Source of the DNA: Psychrobacter vallis
GTDB taxonomy: Bacteria; Pseudomonadota; Gammaproteobacteria; Pseudomonadales; Moraxellaceae
DNA: 64,000 nt
NCBI RefSeq assembly: GCF_904846715.1
Contig: NZ_CAJHBU010000004.1
Span: 165,995-229,994 of the forward strand
Direction of reading: 5' to 3'
Shown: positions 53,401-61,464 of the stretch, piece by piece
Position numbering within the stretch: the stretch's first letter is position 1
Layout of the letters: the number at the start of each line of letters is the position of its first letter
The notes under the pieces: model-generated
Told to the model about the DNA's origin: nothing
What the model saw: the letters and a program-made list of their open reading frames with translations, nothing else
The model's database searches: none
Position numbers and translations under genes: made by a program

Positions 53401-55924
53401 CCGTATTTCCATCAGCAGCTTTTAAACCAAAACCTAAGGTAGATACTCCCGTAATTGCATTATTTAAGTCACCAATATTCGCAGCATTCGTTGCAGTTGT
53501 ACCGCCACTCGCCACATTAGTGATTTGATTACCACCGTTGTCAAGGCCGGTGCGGCTTAGTCTGACGGTACTACCGCCAAGGAAGCTAACGCCACCCATG
53601 TTCAACAAGGTGTTGCCAGTGGTGACGCTGGTGAAGGATACATTCTCTGCGGTTGCGACTTTGATACCGCCATCCTCAGCAGTTAATACGATGTTGTCGC
53701 CAGTGAGGAAGTTGGCAGTGTTGTTGTCTTTATCAAGGGTTTTGACGTCATTGCCGTCGATCTGAGTGACCATACTTTGCAGGGCGCTGTCCGCTTTACT
53801 CAAACTGGCTTTACTGGCGCCGCTTAGGTCTACCTCGTAGTCGGTCATGTTGGTCGCTGTATCTTTGTCACCTGCTGTGACGGTGACTGCGGTAGATCCA
53901 GCTGACGCGGTGACGCCATCCGCGTTAATGCTATAGATGTCTTGGCCTGTGAGGCTGTCAGTCGATAAATCAACACTGGCGACATTGGTGCCTTTGACTA
54001 CTTGGGTTCTGGCAGCGTTTGATGCACGGTTCACATCTCCTATGTTTGCAGCATTCGTTGCAGTTGTACCGCCACTCGCCACATTAGTGATTTGATTACC
54101 ACCGTTGTCAAGGCCGGTGCTGCTTAGTCTGACGGTGCTAGCGCCAAGGAAGCTGACGCCACCTGTGTTCATCACGGTGTCGCCTGTAGTGAGGCTGTCT
54201 AAACCAGTTAAATTTTTAGCCAACTTAATGGTTAAGGTATCAGACCCATCAGCCATCACACCGATGTTGTTACCGTTGGCTAATTTTGTACCATCTGTCT
54301 CGCCACCTTTAACCAGTAACTCATCACCAAGTTGACGATTGACTTTAGTACCACTGTCACCGCCAAAATCCATACCTTGATTAAGCGTATTGTTGACACC
54401 ATTCTGTAGGCCTTTTAACTGAGCCACATTAACTGCATCGCTGTCGTTGGTACCAGCTGCTAGATTGACAATCTGACGATTGCCACCCTCTGTGCCAGTA
54501 CCAATTGATACTGCACCAAGCGCCACACTTCTCGTTGCAATAATCGCATTTTCATCGATTGATAAAGCACCCAATGGTACGAAACCAGTTGCCCCACCTG
54601 CAACATTAGCAACAGAACTTGCTCCTAAAGCCACACCATCTTGAGCATTAGACTCGGCACCTGCACCAAGTGCCAGTGCTCCTTTTCCGGTAGCTGAAGA
54701 TCCCATGCCAAAGGCAGAAGATGCGGTGCCAGCTGAGTTAGCATGTACGCCAACAGCGGTAGATAGATCACCTTTAGACTGTGACTTTACACCAATAGCA
54801 ATCGATGCTGCACCACCTGATTCTGTGTTCACATCGAACTGATTGGCTTCTACCATATCTTTACCAGCATAATCCTTAAATACAGTATTGACGGTGCCAC
54901 CGTTTAATACACTACTAGCAGAATGATTTCCAATATTAGCTTTTGAAGCATAATTTAAATCATCCCCGCCAAGCGCAATAGATGAGTGACCTTTTGATAC
55001 CACATTTGCACCAATTGCGATGGATTGCTCTCCACTTGCGGTGGTGTGTTGACCCGTTTTACCACTACCAATCGCAATGGCTTGTTCGCCAGTAGCCGTT
55101 GTATTTCCGCCCATGGCCATCGCGTTTTGACCGGTTGCGCCATCATTATTAGCGTTACCAGCAACATCTGAGTTGACGCTGTAGTACTTGGTCTTGTTTG
55201 CTGCAACTGTAGTATTGATAGCGTTTAGTTGGCTACCGTTCACGGCGTCCATACTGGTTGCATTGATGGCTCCAGGAGCCACACCAGTGATAACGTTATT
55301 ACCATTATTCAAACCACTATGACTCAGCACAACATTATTTATTGGGTTGTGTGCTCTAATCGTAATACCTGAACTATCTACCAAAGTATCACCCATTTTG
55401 AGGCTACCATCAGCACTCAAATCGATATTTTCAGCCAATTGGATGGTCAAAGTATCACCGATACCGAACACACCAATGTTACCATTCGTTAGCGTTCCAG
55501 TTGCTCCGCCCAAGATATTAAGCGTCTCGCCATTACTGCGTGTAATAGTGGTGGCATTATCACCTTCGAATTTTAGGCTGATGGAGTCTCCCGAGTGATT
55601 AGGGTTAGAATTAGTATTGTGACTATTGTTACCAGTAGTATGGTAATGAACTCCATGACTGCCATGGCTGTGACTGTAGTCGCCATCATGGTGATTCTCT
55701 GTACCTGTAGCATTTGTTTGCATGCCAAAACCAGCGGCCAGTAGCCCAAGCACTATGGCACTCAAACGTAATGTATTGAAAGAAGATAGATTAGATGTTG
55801 TGTTGATGGTCGTGTTAGAGCTAACACTAGATTTGGAAGATTTGCCACGTCCCTTCGCATACTCACCGACTGCGGTAAAACAACCCAAGGCTTCATTCCA
55901 GATGACTTTGTAGATGCGGTTCAT
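50429..55924 (-). CDS. trimeric autotransporter adhesin (YadA-like, type Vc)
   Basis: This 1831-residue adhesin begins with an ESPR extended signal (MNRIYKVIWNEALGCFTAVGE) and a hydrophobic core (SAIVLGLLAAGFG). The presumed mature N-terminus is His-rich (nine His in residues 78-110). YadA-head-like AIAIG/SIALGG repeats lie around 265-480. Long neck/stalk modules (NVAxGxxxTDAVNVxQL, ADGVTASAGSTAVTVTAG) fill most of the rest, and the C-terminal 90 residues form the YadA anchor barrel ending in Phe-His-Phe-Asp. It should trimerise in the outer membrane and mediate attachment or autoagglutination. GGGAG lies about 10 bases before the ATG. Repeated stalk modules share long near-identical DNA tracts. 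Confidence 0.95.
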   Translation of the reverse strand: MNRIYKVIWNEALGCFTAVGEYAKGRGKSSKSSVSSNTTINTTSNLSSFNTLRLSAIVLGLLAAGFGMQTNATGTENHHDGDYSHSHGSHGVHYHTTGNNSHNTNSNPNHSGDSISLKFEGDNATTITRSNGETLNILGGATGTLTNGNIGVFGIGDTLTIQLAENIDLSADGSLKMGDTLVDSSGITIRAHNPINNVVLSHSGLNNGNNVITGVAPGAINATSMDAVNGSQLNAINTTVAANKTKYYSVNSDVAGNANNDGATGQNAMAMGGNTTATGEQAIAIGSGKTGQHTTASGEQSIAIGANVVSKGHSSIALGGDDLNYASKANIGNHSASSVLNGGTVNTVFKDYAGKDMVEANQFDVNTESGGAASIAIGVKSQSKGDLSTAVGVHANSAGTASSAFGMGSSATGKGALALGAGAESNAQDGVALGASSVANVAGGATGFVPLGALSIDENAIIATRSVALGAVSIGTGTEGGNRQIVNLAAGTNDSDAVNVAQLKGLQNGVNNTLNQGMDFGGDSGTKVNRQLGDELLVKGGETDGTKLANGNNIGVMADGSDTLTIKLAKNLTGLDSLTTGDTVMNTGGVSFLGASTVRLSSTGLDNGGNQITNVASGGTTATNAANIGDVNRASNAARTQVVKGTNVASVDLSTDSLTGQDIYSINADGVTASAGSTAVTVTAGDKDTATNMTDYEVDLSGASKASLSKADSALQSMVTQIDGNDVKTLDKDNNTANFLTGDNIVLTAEDGGIKVATAENVSFTSVTTGNTLLNMGGVSFLGGSTVRLSRTGLDNGGNQITNVASGGTTATNAANIGDLNNAITGVSTLGFGLKAADGNTVQKSLGQTVELVGSNNNIDTRVNNGKIEVELNDNLDLGSTGSIKIGSSSPFGLGLVTTVNRLGLITGNGLGSTAVNGAGVFVNGPLGIPSTLLTTDGLTMLNGPSMTRSGGIDAGSKKITNVKAGVAVDDAVNVSQLNNATTAARTEVGAGTNISDVVKTSGSNGQDVYTINADGVTASAGSTAVTVTAGDKDTVTNTTDYAVDLSETSKASLVKADSAMQTVVTQIDGDTVKTLNKGDNTANFLTGDNIVLTAEDGGIKVATADDVVFTSVTTGNTLLNMGGVSFSGASTVRLSSTGLDNGGNQITNVADGDDDTDVVNVRQLKATNSTVDLGLGFTGDDTAVVVNRKLGQTLTIQGGAKDLTEDNIGVVADDEGNLNVRLAKDINLGRTGSVRTESTILNNAGLTITDGPNQTITLSNEGLDNGNNRIIKVAEGIAPSDAVNFAQLTTTNNEIAKGIKIGDGNSDNDQQFALGDTINVTGDSNLTTIASATGIQVKLNNQLNLGDVGSIQTGNSIMNSNGFTFIDNGFGTRVMLSSIGLDNGGNPIRNVGKGTLNTDAVNVEQLREVAIALDQGWGITAQGDIATMIKQGSSVDMNSTDGNIKVSRTVADNTAFTTNANAAVVPANGISFNLNPDISVVSVTTGDTTINDNGLTIVGGPSVTKNGIDAANTKITRVQQGDVTADSQEAINGSQLYAQGSGISSIIGGNTVYDPTNGTFTNSNIGGTGEDNIDGAIASIRQGTIAINENVQTNTANIANNTTNIATNTTNIATNVTNIKANKDRLDAGLNFGADSGANINKSVGDSSVLTFTGGNNITTTAEGSSIKFDLNGNINLDSVTTGNTTINDNGITMVGGPSMTASGINAAGNKITNVADGMAPRDAVNFGQLDAVSRRLGDSMNELGYKIGEVEDDANAGISAAMAMSSLPQAYIVGKSMIGGGVGTYNGESAVAIGFSKLSNDGRWVMKLNGTADTQGNAGASIGAGFHFD
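52479..52880 (-). repeat. direct repeat unit 1 within adhesin stalk
   Basis: This about 400-bp tract recurs 1038 bp (346 codons) away at about 53517-53918 with only scattered differences. It encodes the same stalk module (GGNQITNV ... VTVTAGDKDT, read in coding order across the tract). In-frame recombination between units would shorten or lengthen the stalk. Confidence 0.8.
53517..53918 (-). repeat. direct repeat unit 2 within adhesin stalk
   Basis: Near-identical partner of the tract at 52479. Its right-hand flank also repeats: about 75 bases around 53480-53555 recur almost unchanged at 54040-54115, giving a third partial unit. Confidence 0.8.
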
Positions 55925-56314
55925 GATATGTACTCCCTTACAGATTTGTCAGATTTAAAAAATCAGAGGTAAAATCTATATCGCAGAGAGTCGATATCAC
56001 AAAATAAAACGGGATATAAACGGATAATCACGAAGCTTTTTAGAAAACCATGTGTATAAATATTTAAGGAATGAGAAGTTTTGTCTTGTGAAATCTTTAG
56101 CACTCTCTATATATTAGTATTACCGAATATATAGAGAGCTACAATACCGTCAGTCGGCATTTTAATACCGCCTGTCTATTATATTCAATTAAACGAATAT
56201 AAAGAATCAATTATTTATATTGAAATAATACATTTTGGTGAAATTATCTTTTTTTCGAACTCAGTAAAAATGAGTTTGAAACAGCGAATCATGTTTTTGA
56301 AATTGGTATCATTT
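55925..56314. other. intergenic region upstream of adhesin, downstream of sensor kinase
   Basis: This 390-bp AT-rich stretch holds no convincing gene. It contains a perfect 13-bp inverted repeat at 56103-56115 / 56126-56138 (CTCTCTATATATT) and presumably the adhesin promoter. The inverted repeat lacks a T-run, so it may be an operator rather than a terminator. Confidence 0.55.
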
Positions 56315-57925
56315 TCATTGTTTAATAGGCAGCACAATCTGTACCACCAATCCTTGTATACCATCTTGTCGATTGTAAACATTGATAGCCCCCTTATGCG
56401 CCATCACTACTGCATGGACGATTGCCAACCCCAATCCATAGCCGCCTGTTTCGCGATGGCGGGCGGAATCTAGCCGTACAAAAGGCTGGAAAATACGCTC
56501 TACGTCTTTATCCTCGACGCCGCCGCCTTCGTCTGTTATGCTAATTTGAATAGCAGGTGTCTTATTGTTCATTTCTACTTTTTTAATTTTAGCAGTCACC
56601 ACTGACCCAAATGCCGTATGCATAAAAGCATTACGAATGACGTTTTCAAGCGCACTGTGTAGCTGTTCTTGATTGCCAAGCACCGTCCAAGCATCTGTCG
56701 ATGTAGCTATTGATGTAGGTATCGATGCAGAGTCAGGCGGCTGCCACTGCCAGTGCACTTCCTTATGTTGAAATTCAAAGCACACATCTTGTCCAATTTC
56801 ACTGACGATTTCAGAGATATCGACCTCGTCGTTTTCTAAATTATCGATGGTATATTGCTGCATTTGTAGTGATTGAATATGAATGATTTGCTCAATCAAC
56901 TCATTCATTCGCGCAGACTCTTTATCAATACGGTCTAGATAACGATTGGCATTGGGAGCAAAATCGCGAGTCAGTTCAGTCGCAACGTCCAAACGCGCTA
57001 GTGGTGAGCGCAGCTCATGGGAGATATCACTGAGCATCTGCTTGCGTGCCAGCTCACTCTCAGCCAGTCGCACCGAGAGATTAGCCACGTCTTGCGCCAA
57101 TAATCCCAGCTCATCGCCACCCATTTTGGACAGATTTGGATTGACTTGATAATCACCATCGATCATACGGTGCACCGTACTCTGTACACGGCGAATGCGG
57201 CGAGTCAGCGTCCGACTGAGCCAAATACAGACCAAAACACTAAAGACCACAATCAATAGCAAACGGATCGGAAAATTCTCACGTTGCAGCTCTACCACGT
57301 CAGCAAACCGCAAATGTGGGCGTAATTGTATGATGACTGTCTGCTTATTCGGTAACACAACCGTCATATCCGCCAATTCAGGACGATTATCAGAATCAGC
57401 AACCGTAGCGCTACTCGGCATCATCGGCTGTAGCACGCTACTTAGCATAGACGGTTTGTCTTTTAATGCTTCATCACTGCGCTGTTGGTCAGAGTTATCA
57501 TAGGGGCTGCGCTGTTCGGGCGTTTTTTTTATAAAAGGATGCCCTCCCTGCCGATCGTCTTGCGGACGTTCTTGTCTGCGCTCTTCTTTATCACGATAAC
57601 GCGGAAATATGATTGCCCCTTGCTCATCATAAATCCTAATTTGATTGGTGAGCCATCGGTCTTGACGGTAGATTTTTCTGACCGTTCTCAAATTACCCGT
57701 TTGTAATGCCTCAACCATTTCTTGACGCTTAGTCAATAAGCGATCAATTTGTACATCCATTCGAGCCGTCAACTCCTTTTCAACCAGCCAGTGCTCCACC
57801 CGAATAGACAAAATAGAAGTGATAAGAATCGTCAATAAAAGACTCAAAAACAGACGCCAAAACAGTGTGATTCTCACCTTAAATATCGGTGTTTTTACCG
57901 AAGAGTCCATCGATGAATCCATCAT
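56315..57925 (-). CDS. sensor histidine kinase (CpxA/RstB-like)
   Basis: Of 536 residues, an N-terminal membrane segment is at 21-42, a periplasmic sensor region at about 43-220 and a second membrane segment at 221-236. A HAMP domain, dimerisation box SDISHELRSPLARLD (phospho-His303) and ATPase boxes (NVIRNAFMHT, DEGGGVEDKD, ETGGYGLGLAIVHA) follow. The periplasmic region is extended by a charged, Gln/Arg/Pro-rich insert at about 110-165, unlike compact CpxA sensors. Its ATG overlaps the regulator stop by one base. The divergent Spy-like gene suggests envelope-stress or metal sensing. Confidence 0.92.
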   Translation of the reverse strand: MMDSSMDSSVKTPIFKVRITLFWRLFLSLLLTILITSILSIRVEHWLVEKELTARMDVQIDRLLTKRQEMVEALQTGNLRTVRKIYRQDRWLTNQIRIYDEQGAIIFPRYRDKEERRQERPQDDRQGGHPFIKKTPEQRSPYDNSDQQRSDEALKDKPSMLSSVLQPMMPSSATVADSDNRPELADMTVVLPNKQTVIIQLRPHLRFADVVELQRENFPIRLLLIVVFSVLVCIWLSRTLTRRIRRVQSTVHRMIDGDYQVNPNLSKMGGDELGLLAQDVANLSVRLAESELARKQMLSDISHELRSPLARLDVATELTRDFAPNANRYLDRIDKESARMNELIEQIIHIQSLQMQQYTIDNLENDEVDISEIVSEIGQDVCFEFQHKEVHWQWQPPDSASIPTSIATSTDAWTVLGNQEQLHSALENVIRNAFMHTAFGSVVTAKIKKVEMNNKTPAIQISITDEGGGVEDKDVERIFQPFVRLDSARHRETGGYGLGLAIVHAVVMAHKGAINVYNRQDGIQGLVVQIVLPIKQ

Positions 57926-58611
57926 TAAAGCACCAACTGATAGCCTTTCCCGCGAACCGCTTTTATCGGCTCATCGTGAAAAGGTTGAAGTTTTTTACGC
58001 AAGCGCGATACATGCACATCAAGGCTACGATCAAACGGCTGCAACTCTCGCTGTAGGACATGCTCTGACAGCCACGTCTTACTCACCACCTCGCCTTTTT
58101 GTTTGAGTAGCGCGACCAACAGATCAAACTCTGTCCCAGTGACTTGCAGCGCTACGCCATCTATCTGACAAACGCGCTGGTTTTGATCCAGATGCAACCG
58201 ACTCTCTGGCAATGGTGTGTGCTCTGATGCCGCCGCATTCGTACGCTTAATCACAGCATTGATACGTGCCAGCAACTCCCGAGGATTGCAGGGTTTGGTA
58301 ATGTAATCATCCGCGCCAAGCTCTAGACCGATGATACGATCAATCTCCTCGCCCTTTGCTGTCAACATAATGACGGGGATATCACTGATATTTGGCAATT
58401 GCCGTAGCACACTCAATCCATCAATTTTTGGCATCATGATATCTAATACCAGCAAATCATAAGCAGAGGCATTATGACTCGCCGCTTTTAGTTTCTGAAT
58501 CACTGCTTCGCCATCATGCACGCAGTCGCACTCGATACCGTGATTCTGCAAGTATTCTTGTAATAACTGTGTTAGCTCTTCGTCATCATCGCCTAGTAAT
58601 ATATTTGCCAT
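57925..58611 (-). CDS. OmpR/PhoB-family response regulator (CpxR-like)
   Basis: The ATG at 58611 with AGGAG upstream gives 228 residues. The receiver domain shows the acidic pair Asp8/Asp9, phospho-acceptor Asp57 (LLVLDIMMPKIDG) and Lys in MLTAKG. The C-terminal winged helix includes LTGTEFDLL-like VTGTEFDLLVALLKQKGEVVSKTWL and LDVHVSRLRKKL. It is co-transcribed with the kinase. A family 3 repeat begins 23 bp upstream of its start codon. Confidence 0.94.
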   Translation of the reverse strand: MANILLGDDDEELTQLLQEYLQNHGIECDCVHDGEAVIQKLKAASHNASAYDLLVLDIMMPKIDGLSVLRQLPNISDIPVIMLTAKGEEIDRIIGLELGADDYITKPCNPRELLARINAVIKRTNAAASEHTPLPESRLHLDQNQRVCQIDGVALQVTGTEFDLLVALLKQKGEVVSKTWLSEHVLQRELQPFDRSLDVHVSRLRKKLQPFHDEPIKAVRGKGYQLVL

Positions 58612-58955
58612 GTCTATCTCCTGAAGCTTTAAATATAGTCTAGGCAGTTTAAAGTGCGTACAAGGCAACCGAGCGCAGATAGTACCGTTGTACAGCAAGT
58701 AAGGTTAACACCGTACTCATTTATAAATGCTTTGACTATGGCTTTATGACTCACATTATCAGGCAAGTGCTTAGCCATACGCTATAAACGTTACCTTTCT
58801 TAATATTTCATAAATGTTCGTAACCTTTAACTGTCGTAATATAGCGGTTATCGATAACAAGTATGTTGATTGTTTAGGCGGCTTACTCGATTATATTTGC
58901 CAGATAAAACCTAAATGTTCATTTCACCAAACCAAATTATACAAAGGACGTCCTT
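58612..58955. other. divergent region between response regulator and Spy-like gene
   Basis: This 344-bp gap contains a family 3 dispersed repeat (58634-58740) and two direct repeats CGTTACCTTT (58789-58798) and CGTAACCTTT (58819-58828), 30 bp apart. The latter are candidate regulator-binding sites for the Spy-like promoter. No gene is seen. Confidence 0.55.
58634..58740. repeat. TATAGTC-bounded dispersed repeat, family 3, copy 2
   Basis: This about 107-bp element starts TATAGTC and ends TTGACTATG. It is homologous to 42025-42132 in the same plus-strand orientation (shared TACAAGG, GCGCAGATAGTAC, GTACAGCAAG, ATTTATAAATGCTTTGACTAT). Confidence 0.82.
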
Positions 58956-59474
58956 ATGAAAAAATTAGTATTGGGTTCAGTATTGGCACTATCTAGCGTA
59001 TTTACCGTTACCGCATGTACCAGCGTGAATGCCACCACTGACACCAAGCCCGCAACCAGCAAAATGCAGCATAAAGATGGCATGAAAAAAGGCATGAAAG
59101 GTCCAATGTCTCAGTTGGATTTGACCGCGACGCAAAAAGCACAAATTAAAGCGATTATGGAAGCCAAACAAGGCGATCGCAAAGCTGACCGCGAAAAGCA
59201 TAAAACCGAGCGTGCACAAATGCACCAACAGATGCAAGCATTGACCAATGCCAGCACGCTAAACACTGCGGCTGTGAACCGTTTGGCTGACCAAGAAGCA
59301 GCCAAAACCAAGCAGCGTTTTATTGAGCGCGTACAAACCGAGCACGCCATCTCACAAGTATTGACGGTTGAGCAACGTGAGAAACTGGCCAAAATGAAAG
59401 CTGATAAAATGGCTAAAGGTTATAAAGGCTCAGAGCATCGTAAAATGCATGGCAAAGAGCACAAAGGCCTATAA
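58956..59474 (+). CDS. Spy/CpxP-like LTxxQ-motif envelope protein, predicted lipoprotein
   Basis: This 172-residue protein has two LTxxQ motifs, LTATQKAQI (about residue 56) and LTVEQREKL (about 140), as in the periplasmic chaperone/stress sensors Spy and CpxP. The N-terminal signal ends TVTAC (Cys21), so it may be lipid-anchored, which is unusual for Spy. It is rich in Lys, Met and His (MQHKDGMKKGMKGPM; C-terminal EHRKMHGKEHKGL), hinting at metal binding. AAAGGA precedes the ATG. It is divergent from the two-component genes and probably their target. Confidence 0.9.
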   Translation: MKKLVLGSVLALSSVFTVTACTSVNATTDTKPATSKMQHKDGMKKGMKGPMSQLDLTATQKAQIKAIMEAKQGDRKADREKHKTERAQMHQQMQALTNASTLNTAAVNRLADQEAAKTKQRFIERVQTEHAISQVLTVEQREKLAKMKADKMAKGYKGSEHRKMHGKEHKGL

Positions 59475-59565
59475 TTTGTCATGAATAGGTCAGTTATAAT
59501 CAGTTCAGTATAAAACCGACTATACCTACCTAATCAGTAACTTATAAAACTGAGTATTCATCTAA

Positions 59566-59599
59566 AAAGAGGCGCATCGTTCAAACGATGCGCCTCTTT
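59566..59599 (+). terminator. terminator after the Spy-like gene
   Basis: AAAGAGGCGCATCGT pairs perfectly with ACGATGCGCCTCTTT around a 4-base loop, then TATTT. It is a very stable hairpin about 90 bp past the stop. Confidence 0.9.
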
Positions 59600-59617
59600 A
59601 TTTAGCGACCCTAGTAC

Positions 59618-59764
59618 TATAGCCAATCCAGAATAAAAGTGGTATGTACGTTGATTGTGTTCTACTGGTATAAATTTTCTTCGCTGGCTGTTCGCAAGCG
59701 TGACAGATGCTTCATAAAATTCACCCCAGCAGAACTGCAACCTTTTTAGAATGGATCGACTATA
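59618..59764. repeat. palindromic dispersed repeat, family 1, copy C
   Basis: The outer ends TATAGCCAATCCAGAATAAAA and (inverse) TATAGTCGATCCATTCTAAAA are imperfect inverted repeats. Inside them, 59659-59678 and 59716-59735 pair at 16 of 20 bases. The inner sequence ACTGGTATAAATTTTCTTCGC matches copy B. It lies in the 314-bp gap between the convergent Spy-like and lipoprotein genes. Confidence 0.85.
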
Positions 59765-59788
59765 CCCAATCACCAGCAAGTGATCCGT

Positions 59789-61420
59789 TTACTCAATAGT
59801 CTCAACCGACTCTTTGGCCATTGGCAACATACCAAACATCATCTTACTCATCGCCGTACCATTGCCATCACGGTAATATTGCGTAAGATCGCGTCCATAC
59901 TCTCGCACATCAATACTATTACTCGCGTTCGGCACTTGCCTATCACTGGGTAAATTAGGGAACGCTCTATCTGTCGCACGTATCGCGGAATACTGCTGTA
60001 AAACATCTATGACCAGACCCTTGTCAGACGCACTGCGCTCAGAAGAGGTCTTTCTTGGAAGTGAGGTCTTTCTTGGAAGTGAGGTCTTGCTTGGAAGCTC
60101 AGTGCGCAAATGCTGCCATTTGAGCTGACCACGTTTATCAAAGCCGTACAGCTCTTGCACCTTTGTACTTGATGCTGTGGCCTCAACCTCATTATCCACG
60201 GAACTTTTTACCATGGCTAATAATTGTTGCACCAGCGCTTTACTGGTGAATTTCTCAGCGTCCGTGTCCGCCACTGCGTCAGACTCGTTTGCTTTAATCA
60301 GTTCAGGATATTTTTGACTGATGCGATTGTAGAAGATGCGCAGGTAATCTTGATAAAACTTATCATAGCTCTCGGCACTCTGCACACGGCGAATGACTTG
60401 CGCGCTTGCTTGCATTGCTGGCGACTGATGCTCAGGTAATTTGGGAGAAAGTGATGCCAACGTATTAGGGGCTACATAGTCAAACTGACTGACAGGCGCT
60501 GCTTCATACGTTAAGTCTAGCGCAGCAAAGTGGCTTTTTATCACTTCCCGACCGAAGCCTTTAGGCAAAGTTCCATCGTCCATCGCTATTTTTAGCCATT
60601 TGTTTCGCCACTTGGTGCCAAGCTTGTCGTCTAAAAATTCTGAATTCAACATCGCAACATTGTCTGCCCATAGATAAATATCACCGTTTTTGAAATCGAT
60701 ATAAATAGGCTGATTGATACTGCTGTGATGATTGCGCGCATGGTACTGGACACTGGCGAGCATGGTGGCTTTGCCAGCGAGTGGCTGATAGACGCCTTGT
60801 GAATTGATAGACAATGGCTTTAATAGATAAGCATCTAGCAGCGCCGCTTTTTTGGCATCGAGCGATTTTGGTTTATCATCGTAATTGTCAAAGAGCTGCT
60901 GATAAGAAGATGCTACTACCGCGCTATCTTCTTCGTTGTCTTTACTGTCTTCCCATGCCTCATAGGCAACGCTGCACTCAAGGTAAGTGTCTTTAAGCGC
61001 CGTTCGCTGAGCGTCATAATCGGCATCCAACACCTCTTTATTTTGTGTTTCTGCTTGAGCGATTAATTCGGCATACGCTTGGTCATGCGTCTCTTCGCAG
61101 TACTCTTCCACAGCGTTTGACGCAACCTCTTCTTCGACATCAACATGGGTCAACTGCTGATCGTTACTAATCTCAACGTTGCTATGATAACTGAATGATT
61201 GGTAACGCTGTTTTTGTAAGGCAGCCGCCAATGCAGTTTTGGCCGCTGCTGGCGTTTGCTTTGCCGTCATGGCGTTAGATTGGTTGGTATTGTTAGAAAG
61301 GCTGGTAGATTGACAACCTGTCAATAACAGCGCTCCTGTCAATAACGCACTGGTTAGTAGTGTATTTTTTTTGAGAGCGGATGGGATATGACTTGCGATG
61401 GTTTGATGGTCGGTTTTCAT
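59789..61420 (-). CDS. predicted lipoprotein, 543 residues, function unknown
   Basis: I do not recognise the family. A signal peptide ends in lipobox LTGC (Cys36), followed by a Ser/Asn/Thr-rich linker. A Glu/Asp-rich region with paired Cys (EEYCEETH, LECSVAYE) lies around 100-160. The rest looks mixed alpha/beta (YIDFKNGDIYLWADNVAMLNSE). Near residue 445 the repeat LPSKTS/LPRKTS occurs three times, encoded by 18-bp units. It lies 44 bp downstream of another large lipoprotein, probably as one operon. It is probably anchored in the outer membrane facing the periplasm or the surface. Confidence 0.82.
   Translation of the reverse strand: MKTDHQTIASHIPSALKKNTLLTSALLTGALLLTGCQSTSLSNNTNQSNAMTAKQTPAAAKTALAAALQKQRYQSFSYHSNVEISNDQQLTHVDVEEEVASNAVEEYCEETHDQAYAELIAQAETQNKEVLDADYDAQRTALKDTYLECSVAYEAWEDSKDNEEDSAVVASSYQQLFDNYDDKPKSLDAKKAALLDAYLLKPLSINSQGVYQPLAGKATMLASVQYHARNHHSSINQPIYIDFKNGDIYLWADNVAMLNSEFLDDKLGTKWRNKWLKIAMDDGTLPKGFGREVIKSHFAALDLTYEAAPVSQFDYVAPNTLASLSPKLPEHQSPAMQASAQVIRRVQSAESYDKFYQDYLRIFYNRISQKYPELIKANESDAVADTDAEKFTSKALVQQLLAMVKSSVDNEVEATASSTKVQELYGFDKRGQLKWQHLRTELPSKTSLPRKTSLPRKTSSERSASDKGLVIDVLQQYSAIRATDRAFPNLPSDRQVPNASNSIDVREYGRDLTQYYRDGNGTAMSKMMFGMLPMAKESVETIE
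60045..60098 (-). repeat. 18-bp tandem repeat in lipoprotein gene
   Basis: Three units of GAGGTCTTTCTTGGAAGT (the third with two changes) encode the LPRKTS repeat. Copy-number change preserves the frame. Confidence 0.9.
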
Positions 61421-61464
61421 TTTTTATCCTTAATAAGAAATCGCTTAAATATGACAAAATAGCG

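Noticed and set aside
53004..53528. Antisense hydrophobic frames opposite the adhesin (also around 50784, 51146 and 52512)
   Set aside because: The regular adhesin repeats generate repeated Val/Leu/Pro-rich antisense translations; not independent membrane proteins.
52479..54180. Regular repeats resembling an array
   Set aside because: The units are long (hundreds of bp), coding and in frame with the adhesin; no short direct repeats with unique spacers, so not CRISPR.
56270..56473. 67-residue plus-strand frame near the end of the sensor kinase
   Set aside because: It mostly overlaps the kinase 3' end antisense and has no recognisable domain.
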